Assembly (NCBI GenBank): GCA_034435015.1
Contig: DAOTYH010000111.1
Location: 1-25,324 of the forward strand
Reading direction: 5' to 3'
DNA: 25,324 nucleotides
From: DAOTYH01 sp034435015
GTDB lineage: Bacteria > Chloroflexota > Anaerolineae > Aggregatilineales > UBA3940
Every line of letters starts with the position of its first letter. Within the stretch, counting starts at the first letter, position 1. The notes beneath the pieces were generated by a model, which had not been told where the DNA came from, did not search any database, and saw only the letters and a program-made list of their open reading frames with translations. Both the position numbers and the translations under genes were made by a program. This document shows positions 15,092 through 21,766 of the stretch, piece after piece.

Positions 15092-16768
15092 TTACCGGAT
15101 TAACAGCCCTGGCGCATTCCATGCGCTGGCTTGGATGATCGAGATTAACACTGGAATATAGGCAATCAGGATAACAACAACTGCCCCGCCAACCCACACG
15201 CGCCACCGGTCGAGAATCGCCGGCGCGTTCTCCGGCCCAGACAGGGCCTCAGCGATTGGCATATCTACGTCTGTTGCAGTCCCCTTCTTGGCCAGCAGAG
15301 TGCCCACGACGTTGACGTAGTACAGCAACCCACTGATGACCAGAATCACCCCGCCGATGGCCACAAGGGCCATAGCTGTGTTGAAACCTCCCAACCCTCT
15401 GTCTGCGGTGTTGGCAATCAGGTCAGCGGTGTAGGTGGCCTGTGCAAAAGGCACTCGGCGCGGCGCCCCCAGCAGACCAGCCCAGTGCATTCCACGCCCG
15501 AACAGAAGCATCCCAATGAACCATGTCCACGCCTGCGCTAGGGCCACTGGCTTACTGAACAGCCGACGCTTGGTAATGTAAGGCAACAGCCAATAGGTGA
15601 CTCCCATAAAGGTAAGGGTGGAAGCAGTGCCCACCGTCAGGTGAAAGTGACCCGGCACCCAAGTGGTGTTGTGAACCACCAGATTGATGGTATAGGAGGC
15701 ATTAAGCACCCCGCTGACCCCGCCTGCCGCAAAGATGATCATAGCAAATACCTGCGCCGCAAAGCTGGGGTCTCCCCATGGGAGACGGAAAATCCAGCCA
15801 ATGATGCCTTTGCCGCCGCGCTGTTTGCCTGCGTACTCAAGCGTTGCCATCAGGGTAAAGGCAGTCATCAAGCTGGGAAAGGTCACAATATAGGTCAGCA
15901 CCGCATGGAGGGCCTTCCATGCCGTGCTGATGCCCGGATCAGTAAACTGATGATGCAGTCCGACTGGCGCAGAGAACAGGATGAACAGCATGAAGGCCAG
16001 CCGCCCCAGCGGGTCAGAGAATAACTTCCCGCCTGCCTGCTTGGGCAACATCGCGTACCAAGAAGCATAGGCCGGAAGCAGCCAAAAGTAGACCAACGGA
16101 TGGCCAAAATACCAGAACAGCGTCCGCGCCAGCAATGGGTTGGTGTTTTCAATCAGACCCAGCGACCATGGGATGACCATCGTCAACATCTGGGTTGCCA
16201 CACCAATGGTAGCAAGGTCCCACACCAGCCATGTGGTCAGCGCGGCAACGGTTGCCATAGGGGTCTTCACCCCCGGGTTCTCTTTGCGCCATGCCCGCCA
16301 TGTGAGGAAGAAGTTAGCCGAGTGGAACCATGTCCCCACGACGATCAGGGTCAGCCCGATGTAGTAGAGCGCGTGCGCCCGCATAGGCACGTAAAAGGTG
16401 TACAGCACACTGGCATTGCCGCTCAACATGGCCCACGCCGCCATCCCCAGCCCGACCAGCATGACGGCAAACCCAACCCAGCTAACCCCGATATAAGAAG
16501 GGCGCTCTAATGAGCGTGTCAATGCGATCAGCAGAAACCCGCTGATAAAGAACGTTGTCCAGACAAGCGCATTTAACACGCCATGCGAGGTCAATGCCCG
16601 ATAGTATGTCCCTAAAATAGGTTGAATCTGCGGGTAGAAGTTGATCCCGGCGTGTTCCAGCGCCTGAAACAGCCCGATCAGTCCCCCCAGCGCCAGCGCT
16701 GAGAATGCGACGATCAGGAACCAAAATGCCAGAGTACGCTCACGCTTGTAATCGTAAGCCGTTTCCAT
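15092..16768 (-). CDS. cbaA: Haem-copper oxidase subunit I, B family (ba3-like cytochrome c oxidase)
   Basis: This is the catalytic subunit of a terminal oxidase that reduces oxygen to water and pumps protons in the cytoplasmic membrane. The 558-residue polytopic protein has the haem ligand His62 (TSHGVLNAL), the copper site His223 with the cross-link Tyr227 (FGHPLVYFWLLPAY), His272-His273 (GLHHQFTDPG) and the haem ligands in VPGHFHLTVG (His374, His376). The motifs match Thermus ba3-type CbaA and lack the A-family K/D-channel patterns I would expect. I chose ATG at 16768 because AGGGGG lies nine bases upstream; in-frame ATGs at 16777 and 16804 have worse context. It starts 13 bases after ctaB. 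Confidence 0.93.
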   Translation of the reverse strand: METAYDYKRERTLAFWFLIVAFSALALGGLIGLFQALEHAGINFYPQIQPILGTYYRALTSHGVLNALVWTTFFISGFLLIALTRSLERPSYIGVSWVGFAVMLVGLGMAAWAMLSGNASVLYTFYVPMRAHALYYIGLTLIVVGTWFHSANFFLTWRAWRKENPGVKTPMATVAALTTWLVWDLATIGVATQMLTMVIPWSLGLIENTNPLLARTLFWYFGHPLVYFWLLPAYASWYAMLPKQAGGKLFSDPLGRLAFMLFILFSAPVGLHHQFTDPGISTAWKALHAVLTYIVTFPSLMTAFTLMATLEYAGKQRGGKGIIGWIFRLPWGDPSFAAQVFAMIIFAAGGVSGVLNASYTINLVVHNTTWVPGHFHLTVGTASTLTFMGVTYWLLPYITKRRLFSKPVALAQAWTWFIGMLLFGRGMHWAGLLGAPRRVPFAQATYTADLIANTADRGLGGFNTAMALVAIGGVILVISGLLYYVNVVGTLLAKKGTATDVDMPIAEALSGPENAPAILDRWRVWVGGAVVVILIAYIPVLISIIQASAWNAPGLLIR

Positions 16769-16781
16769 ACAGGTCATCCCC

Positions 16782-17696
16782 CTATGAAAATAGCTGGCGG
16801 CCAACTGTCACCAGCATGATGGATAGGAAAACTACTGCCAGATAGATATTCGAAGTGACAAACAGCCTAATCGCCTGTTTTCGTTCCGGTTTCCGGATCA
16901 GGCGTATACTGCCTGCGATCACAATCACTGTGATCAGCCCAGCCGGAATCAGGTAGAGCCAGCCCAGCATCGGACTGGCCGCCAGCGCCACCGTTGCAAC
17001 CCCCATACTGAGGGCGTGGATGAAAATCCACCACGCTGTGTGGGAATCCTTAGCCCGCACCGGCAGCATCGGCACATTGGCAGTCATATACTCTTCCTTG
17101 TAGAACATCGCCAGTGCCCAAAAATGGACCGGTGTCCACAAGAATACAAGCAATGCCAGCGCGATCACAGCGGGATCGTGCGCAGAACCGACCGCCGCCC
17201 CGCCGGTCATCACCGCACAGCTCCCTGCCGCCCCGCCGATCACAATGTTCAGGATACTACGCGGTTTGAGCCAGATGGTGTAAATACCCACATAGATCAA
17301 TGCCCCCAGCGCTAGGTAGAACGCCATAACCGGGTTGGCAGGGAGCACCGACAGCACCGCCCCAACGATCATCGTCACAGCCACCCACAGAACAACAGCC
17401 GGATGCCGAACCTGCCCGCTGGCCAGAGGCCGCCGCTGAGTACGGCGCATAAGCGAGTCAGTATCTTGTTCAAGGTACTGGTTAATCGCCGAAGCCCCCC
17501 CTGCCGCCAGCGTGCCGGTAATCAGGAGCACCAGCAGGGTCTTGGCCGAGGGCACTCCCCCCGCTCCCAGAAAGGCTCCTCCCATAGCCGCAAACAGCAA
17601 GAGCACCACAATCCTCAGCTTAAACAGCGCCACGATCATCCCAACAAGCCGGCCAAAGGCCGGGCGTTCAACTGGAGAGGACTCTGCCAGCCCCAT
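16782..17696 (-). CDS. ctaB: Protohaem IX farnesyltransferase
   Basis: CtaB attaches a farnesyl tail to haem b to make haem o, the precursor of haem a for the oxidase encoded in this operon. The 304-residue membrane protein has the prenyltransferase Asp-rich motif NQYLEQDTDSLMRRTQRRP and about eight to nine hydrophobic spans, including FLWTPVHFWALAMFYKEEY with the second conserved loop. The chosen ATG at 17696 lies one base after the subunit II stop, with GGAG just upstream. The frame stays open to 17798, but that extension overlaps coxB and is not protein-like. No ctaA is seen here, so haem a synthesis would need a gene elsewhere; otherwise the enzyme may contain haem o. Confidence 0.93.
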   Translation of the reverse strand: MGLAESSPVERPAFGRLVGMIVALFKLRIVVLLLFAAMGGAFLGAGGVPSAKTLLVLLITGTLAAGGASAINQYLEQDTDSLMRRTQRRPLASGQVRHPAVVLWVAVTMIVGAVLSVLPANPVMAFYLALGALIYVGIYTIWLKPRSILNIVIGGAAGSCAVMTGGAAVGSAHDPAVIALALLVFLWTPVHFWALAMFYKEEYMTANVPMLPVRAKDSHTAWWIFIHALSMGVATVALAASPMLGWLYLIPAGLITVIVIAGSIRLIRKPERKQAIRLFVTSNIYLAVVFLSIMLVTVGRQLFS

Positions 17697-17697
17697 C

Positions 17698-18171
17698 TCA
17701 TTGCTCCACGACGTTGATACGCCCCAGCATGGTATGATGCAGTGAGCCGCAATACTCATGACAGTAAAAGTCATATATGCCGGGTTCATCAAAGGCATAG
17801 GTGAACTCGGTGATCTGACCCGGAATGATCATGACGTTGATGGTCGTGTCGAAAACGTGGAAGCCATGTATCACGTCTTTGCTGGTTAGAAAGAACGTCA
17901 CCTCTGAGCCAGCCGGCACCGTGATCTCGCTAGGGGTAAACTGCCATGCCTGCGCAACAATGTATGCCTCATAACGGCCCGGATACACTTCCCGCAGGCC
18001 AGGGTTGTCAAAGCCGGGTACATCGGCTACCGCACGCGGATCGATCTGATCCACCTCACCAGGGAGCTGAACGCCCAGACCAAACACGCTGATCGCCACT
18101 GCCACGGCAAAGGCGGCCAGCATGACCACGCCCAACCTCAGGAACATTGCCTCAAACCGATCGATGTGCAT
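17698..18171 (-). CDS. cbaB: Cytochrome c oxidase subunit II with CuA site (ba3 type)
   Basis: This short subunit II (157 residues) has one N-terminal membrane anchor (about 11-33) and an outer cupredoxin domain, as in Thermus ba3, not the two-span A-type form. The CuA ligands are all visible: His102 (VIHGFHV), Cys137, Glu139 (backbone), Cys141, His145 and Met148 in CHEYCGSLHHTM. It accepts electrons from cytochrome c or a small copper protein and passes them to subunit I. GGAGG lies ahead of the ATG. The gene begins seven bases after the small subunit gene and is coupled to ctaB by a one-base gap. Confidence 0.94.
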   Translation of the reverse strand: MHIDRFEAMFLRLGVVMLAAFAVAVAISVFGLGVQLPGEVDQIDPRAVADVPGFDNPGLREVYPGRYEAYIVAQAWQFTPSEITVPAGSEVTFFLTSKDVIHGFHVFDTTINVMIIPGQITEFTYAFDEPGIYDFYCHEYCGSLHHTMLGRINVVEQ

Positions 18172-18178
18172 AAATTGG

Positions 18179-18352
18179 CTACCTCCGCATCAGCAGATCG
18201 TTGAAATAAACCAGCCCCCATGCCGCGGCAAAGATGAGGATATAGGCAATCATCAATACCATTGTGCCTACTGGGACAAATTGCTCTTGCTTGTCCTCTG
18301 CTTTGTTCTGTCCCTCCTCTTTGCCGGCATCAAGCAACTCCTGCTCCGCCAT
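18179..18352 (-). CDS. Small single-span oxidase subunit (subunit IIa-like)
   Basis: The 57-residue protein has an acidic and lysine-rich N-terminus and one C-terminal membrane span (VGTMVLMIAYILIFAAAWGL). Start codon 18352 is set by AAAGGAGG five bases upstream; the frame is open to 18379 but lacks a better site. B-type oxidases have a small extra helix (subunit IIa) encoded just upstream of subunit II, and this gene has that position and topology. It is longer at the N-terminus than the 34-residue Thermus subunit. Sequence similarity alone is too weak to prove the role. Confidence 0.75.
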   Translation of the reverse strand: MAEQELLDAGKEEGQNKAEDKQEQFVPVGTMVLMIAYILIFAAAWGLVYFNDLLMRR

Positions 18353-18363
18353 ATTTCCTCCTT

Positions 18364-19071
18364 TTATTGGGGGTAACACATGAACAAATGCGCCGCCTCA
18401 TTCAGCACCCGCGCCGCGCCAGTGCTGTTCTTTTCGCGAATGATCAGGCGCACATCCCGCATGGCACGTTCCAGATTAAGCGGGGATCGGTACTCAGCCC
18501 GGATAAGGTTACGCTCATCAACCAGGATAGTCCGCTGGGCTTGCAGGTAACCATACGCTTCTGCCGGCACAGCGGGGTCTTCCAACAGATCGGAGAGCGG
18601 CACCTGTTCGTAATACACGCCAAATCCCTGCCCGATCACCCGCTTGAGGGTTGGGGCGTCCCCTCCCAGCAAAACCCAGCTCTCTGGATCAAGATGATGC
18701 TCCCTAGCGAAGGCCGCCCGCTGTTCGGGAGTGTCACGCTGATCGTCGAACAAGATCAGCACTATCATCACCTGATCCCCCAACCCCTCAGCTTCCACCG
18801 CCTGCCAGAAGCGCCGCATATCGTCCACCGTCTGGTCCAGCCCGCCGGTTGGATCGCTGATGTAACCGAAACCGTACAGCACAACTTGGCCGTGCAACCT
18901 CGCATCCGTAAACGGCTCCCCGTTCTGATCAATCAGTTGGTAAGTTGGGCCATATGCAATGCGCGGCACTACCCTGACCGGCTTAAAGACCACAAAGGCA
19001 GTCGTGGCCGCAAGAAGCAATCCCGCAAAGATAAACAGCCAGTTAAGAGGCTTGCCAAAGAATCCACTCAT
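18364..19071 (-). CDS. SCO1/SenC-like protein lacking the copper ligands
   Basis: This 235-residue thioredoxin-fold protein with an N-terminal membrane anchor (about 10-30) is a clear paralogue of the next upstream gene: both share FVVF(K/R)P, DxQRDTPE, GVYFEQVP-type and LxRAMRD/VRDIRL segments. SCO proteins insert copper into CuA through a CxxxC pair and a distal His. Here the CxxxC site reads GYISDPTGGLDQTV and the distal His region reads YGYLQAQRTILVDE, so both Cys and the His are gone. The fold and spacing look intact, with no frameshift, which argues for a new role (scaffold, regulator, partner of the true SCO) and against simple decay. Eleven bases separate it from the small subunit gene. 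Confidence 0.85.
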   Translation of the reverse strand: MSGFFGKPLNWLFIFAGLLLAATTAFVVFKPVRVVPRIAYGPTYQLIDQNGEPFTDARLHGQVVLYGFGYISDPTGGLDQTVDDMRRFWQAVEAEGLGDQVMIVLILFDDQRDTPEQRAAFAREHHLDPESWVLLGGDAPTLKRVIGQGFGVYYEQVPLSDLLEDPAVPAEAYGYLQAQRTILVDERNLIRAEYRSPLNLERAMRDVRLIIREKNSTGAARVLNEAAHLFMCYPQ

Positions 19072-19083
19072 ACCGCTTGCCGC

Positions 19084-19830
19084 CTATGGATAAGCTCGGA
19101 TCAGGTGTGCCGCCTGCCATAACAATCGCGCCGCTCCCCCTGCATTTTTCTCGTTTACCACCAGCCGGATGTCCCGTACCATCTGATCTACATCCATCAG
19201 TTCCCGGTATTCCGCCCGGATCGTGCCCTTCTCGTCTACCAGCACAAACATCACCGCATGGATGAAATCATAACCGCTTGTGATCTCTTCCTCTGAAAGA
19301 CCGGCGGCTACCGCACTTGCCCGATCAATCGGCACTTGCTCAAAGTACACGCCAAAGTCACTCCCAACCAGCCGTTTAATACTGATCGTATCGCCGGTCA
19401 GCCACAGCCAGTTAGCCTGATCGGCATTCATCTGCTCTGCGTACTCACGCAGACGCTCAGGGGTATCGCGTTGCGGATCGAAGGTAATGCTTACCAGCGC
19501 GACATCATCACTCAGCCCCATCGCCGCGAGCCGTCGTTGTATCTGAAGCATCTGACCGGTCATGGCAGGGCAGACTGTCGTGCAGTGCGTGTAGATAAAG
19601 TCATACAGCACTACCCGCCCGTAGAGATCACTATTGCTGACAGGCCAGCCTTCCTGAGAAGTAAGCTGATAGGAAGGGGCAACCGCAAGATAGGGCATCA
19701 CTTTGATTGGCCTGAAGACAACAAAGCCCAGCACGGCCATCAGGACCACACTCGTCGCTACTAGGGCAATGTGCGCTCCTGCTCTCGGTCCTATGCTTGT
19801 TCTGGCTGTTACCGTTACCATCGTCTTCAA
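19084..19830 (-). CDS. SCO1/SenC copper chaperone for the oxidase CuA centre
   Basis: The 248-residue membrane-anchored thioredoxin-fold protein carries the complete copper site: Cys83 and Cys87 in THCTTVCPAM and the conserved His in YDFIHAVMFVLVDE. It delivers copper to, or reduces, the CuA cysteines of subunit II. The hydrophobic anchor is near 20-42, with the domain outside the membrane. Two starts are possible: TTG at 19830, overlapping the regulator stop by three bases, or ATG at 19821 (245 residues). Neither has a strong ribosome site, so translation is probably coupled to the upstream gene. It is the first structural gene of the oxidase operon. Confidence 0.9.
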   Translation of the reverse strand: MKTMVTVTARTSIGPRAGAHIALVATSVVLMAVLGFVVFRPIKVMPYLAVAPSYQLTSQEGWPVSNSDLYGRVVLYDFIYTHCTTVCPAMTGQMLQIQRRLAAMGLSDDVALVSITFDPQRDTPERLREYAEQMNADQANWLWLTGDTISIKRLVGSDFGVYFEQVPIDRASAVAAGLSEEEITSGYDFIHAVMFVLVDEKGTIRAEYRELMDVDQMVRDIRLVVNEKNAGGAARLLWQAAHLIRAYP

Positions 19831-20294
19831 CCACTCGGATTAGTAGAGACACCGTCTGTCTTTTGGCCCCTGCCGGCTGAGGGGGAATAAGCCTGCTCAG
19901 CCAGAGAGGCGAGGCTCACGGCCTCAAGCTCATGGTACAAAACCCGCTGAATATGCTGCCACACCAGGTGAGCGGGACAGGTCTTGTCATGCGGGCATTC
20001 CCCCGCCCTCACAAGGCAGGCATTCAGCAGGATTGGCCCCTCGACAGCTTCCACAATATGGCGTAACGTGATCGCTGTCGCAGGCCGGGCCAGCGTCAGC
20101 CCGCCTGAGCGGCCAGCAACGGTCATGACCAGCCCCCCCCGCTTCAGATCACCAATCACCTTCGCCATGAACGGCTGAGGGATAAGCATTTCCTCGCCAA
20201 TGCGCGGCGCAGGAACATACGTGCCAAACGGCTGATTGGCCATAGCAACCATGACTCGGACGGCATAGTCTGCGCGGTGGCTGATACGCAACAT
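19827..20294 (-). CDS. Rrf2-family Fe-S transcription regulator (NsrR/IscR-like)
   Basis: The 155-residue winged-helix protein begins with the family signature MLRISHRADYAVRVM and has the wing RSGGLTLARP. Three cysteines (93, 100, 106; spacing 6 and 5) lie where NsrR and IscR hold an iron-sulfur cluster, so sensing of nitric oxide, oxygen or cluster status is likely. As the first gene of the oxidase operon it probably controls its own transcript. Start choice: ATG 20294 gives the canonical family N-terminus; ATG 20300 adds two residues. No ribosome site is visible, and the -10 box ends at 20301, so the mRNA may be leaderless from about 20294. Confidence 0.92.
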   Translation of the reverse strand: MLRISHRADYAVRVMVAMANQPFGTYVPAPRIGEEMLIPQPFMAKVIGDLKRGGLVMTVAGRSGGLTLARPATAITLRHIVEAVEGPILLNACLVRAGECPHDKTCPAHLVWQHIQRVLYHELEAVSLASLAEQAYSPSAGRGQKTDGVSTNPSG

Positions 20295-20300
20295 AGACAT

Positions 20301-20329
20301 ATCATATCAATAATGACCAAAATAGTCAA
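20301..20329 (-). promoter_or_regulatory. Strong predicted promoter of the rrf2-oxidase operon
   Basis: On the minus strand TTGACT (20324-20329) and TATGAT (20301-20306) are separated by exactly 17 bases, each a five-of-six match. The predicted start of transcription coincides with the start codon of the regulator. An Rrf2 operator probably overlaps this AT-rich stretch, but I see no clear palindrome. Confidence 0.75.
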
Positions 20330-20360
20330 CGTTTATGACGCTTACCTCAGGCACTGCGAC

Positions 20361-20389
20361 TTGAAGTCCTCTTTGGTCGTACTTATACT
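20361..20389 (+). promoter_or_regulatory. Predicted promoter of the DUF1232 gene
   Basis: TTGAAG (20361-20366) and TATACT (20384-20389) are 17 bases apart, giving a good sigma-70-type promoter divergent from the oxidase operon promoter. The predicted start site is near 20396. Confidence 0.6.
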
Positions 20390-20433
20390 TCAGGATAAGC
20401 GATGTGAAACTAGAGAGAGGAAAACGACCTTTG

Positions 20434-20856
20434 ATGGCTCATACACCCCCCAACAATCGCTCAACCGGCAAAAGGCAGATCGTGGCATCCTCCCGCACCC
20501 CTGAGGAGCGGGTAGGCATGTTCCGTGCACTTTACCAGCGCTCGATCTTGACTTGGCGGTTGTTCTGGGACGGACGGGTCAGCTTCTGGCCCAAGCTCAT
20601 ACCGCTGGCCGCGCTAACCTACCTGCTCCTGCCGATTGATATAGCTCCTGAGGCGCTCATGGGGCTGTTGGCGCCGCTTGGCCTGCTGGACGATGTGGGC
20701 ATTATTCTGCTTGCCCTTAACCTGTTCGTTGAGGTCTCGCCACCCGACGTAGTGCGTGAGCATCTGAAGGAACTGGGGGCCAAACTGCCTTCCCGTCTTC
20801 AGGAAAAGGGAGACGAAGATGTCGTGGACAGCACGGCTGAGATCGTTGATGAATAG
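20434..20856 (+). CDS. DUF1232 (YkvA-like) membrane-associated protein
   Basis: The 140-residue protein carries the DUF1232 core: KLIPLAALTYLLLPIDIAPE followed by a glycine-rich turn and LLDDVGIILLALNLFVE, which form two hydrophobic helices. Function of the family is unknown. The N-terminal half is basic and the C-terminal tail acidic. The start is uncertain: ATG 20434 has AGGA 12 bases upstream; GTG 20404 (150 residues) has AGGA eight bases upstream, but that site lies at or before the predicted transcript start. The gene is monocistronic and ends at a shared hairpin. Confidence 0.82.
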   Translation: MAHTPPNNRSTGKRQIVASSRTPEERVGMFRALYQRSILTWRLFWDGRVSFWPKLIPLAALTYLLLPIDIAPEALMGLLAPLGLLDDVGIILLALNLFVEVSPPDVVREHLKELGAKLPSRLQEKGDEDVVDSTAEIVDE

Positions 20857-20861
20857 AAAAA

Positions 20862-20882
20862 CGGGGCATTGCTTATGCCCCG
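20862..20882 (-). terminator. Intrinsic terminator, shared by convergent genes
   Basis: CGGGGCAT (20862-20869) and ATGCCCCG (20875-20882) form a perfect eight-pair stem with a 5-base loop. Read on the minus strand the stem is followed directly by TTTTT, a classical intrinsic terminator for the glycosylase and small-protein transcript. On the plus strand it follows the DUF1232 gene but has no T-run. Confidence 0.75.
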
Positions 20883-20890
20883 CTGACTGA

Positions 20891-21040
20891 TCAGATAGAG
20901 GCCTGGCTGATACTTGCCGCTACAGCAATGATCACCCCTATCAGGATCAGGATCATCAGTAGGACCAGCACCTTCAGCCCAAACGGCACGTCGGTATCCT
21001 CGACTGGCGCATGAACATCTCCGCTCTCACGCTTTCCCAT
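20891..21040 (-). CDS. Small single-span membrane protein, 49 residues
   Basis: This small frame is easily missed. It has GAGGGGG about eight bases before its ATG. The N-terminal half is charged (MGKRESGDVHAPVEDTD) and the second half is one hydrophobic helix (LKVLVLLMILILIGVIIAVAA) with a short tail. It begins 20 bases after the uracil-DNA glycosylase stop and ends nine bases before the terminator, so it is the second gene of that transcript. Function is unknown; topology predicts a short outer or inner tail depending on insertion. Confidence 0.65.
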   Translation of the reverse strand: MGKRESGDVHAPVEDTDVPFGLKVLVLLMILILIGVIIAVAASISQASI

Positions 21041-21060
21041 CGTTGTGCCCCCTCAAACAC

Positions 21061-21684
21061 TCAAAATAAGCTTAACTGTTGAGGCTCATCATCGGCTGGA
21101 ATATCAGATGCTGTCTCATCAGACCAGTTCTGGCTGGCCCGTGCAAGAATCTGGGGCAGGTTTTTGAAATCATCTATGACCTGTTGGCGCAGGCTGGGCT
21201 GATGCAGAGCGGCGGCAGGATGGAACATCGGCACGATCAGCCGCCTGCCCACTTGGCGGGGCTTACCATGAATGGCTGAGATACGCGCAGAAGGAAACCA
21301 GCGGGCCATGCTGTACCGCCCCAACGTCACGATCACGCGGGGGTCAATCAGGGCGATTTGTCTTTCCAAATACTCCCGGCAGGCCTCGATCTCAGCCGGT
21401 TCAGGATCACGGTTGCCGGGCGGCCTGCACTTGACCACGTTACAAATGAAGACATCCTCGCGCCGCAGATTGATCATTTGGAGCAGCTCGTCTAGAAAGT
21501 TACCTGCCGCCCCAACAAAAGGCCGGCCCGATTGATTTTCATGGAAACCCGGCCCTTCTCCAATAAACATGATCTGAGCATTCGCCGGCCCTTCGCCCGG
21601 CACCGCTTTTACCCGCGAGCGGTGCAAAGGACACTTGGTACAGGATGTCACCTCAAGGGCGATCTGCTCCAGACTGTCTGCCAC
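21061..21684 (-). CDS. udg: Family 4 uracil-DNA glycosylase with [4Fe-4S] cluster
   Basis: This enzyme removes uracil from DNA and starts base-excision repair. The 207-residue protein shows the family 4 active-site motif GEGPG (42-46; most relatives have GEAPG), FVGAAG, and the HPAA motif with the catalytic-region His. Cluster ligands are Cys15 and Cys18 (TSCTKCPLH), Cys86 (KCRPPGNRDP) and Cys102. The start is GTG at 21684, chosen for AGGAGGAGGG about nine bases upstream. The C-terminal 30 residues are variable and acidic. It is divergent from the LVIVD protein gene. Confidence 0.93.
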   Translation of the reverse strand: MADSLEQIALEVTSCTKCPLHRSRVKAVPGEGPANAQIMFIGEGPGFHENQSGRPFVGAAGNFLDELLQMINLRREDVFICNVVKCRPPGNRDPEPAEIEACREYLERQIALIDPRVIVTLGRYSMARWFPSARISAIHGKPRQVGRRLIVPMFHPAAALHQPSLRQQVIDDFKNLPQILARASQNWSDETASDIPADDEPQQLSLF

Positions 21685-21730
21685 GCTCTTGCCCTCCTCC
21701 TGACAGGGAACATACAGCTATACATCCCCT

Positions 21731-21758
21731 TTGATTTTTTACTTCTCAAAGATAATAC
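21731..21758 (+). promoter_or_regulatory. Predicted promoter of the LVIVD-repeat protein gene
   Basis: TTGATT (21731-21736) and TAATAC (21753-21758) are 16 bases apart in a short AT-rich stretch. Transcription would begin around 21765, almost on the GTG start codon at 21767. Confidence 0.45.
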
Positions 21759-21766
21759 TATATGTC

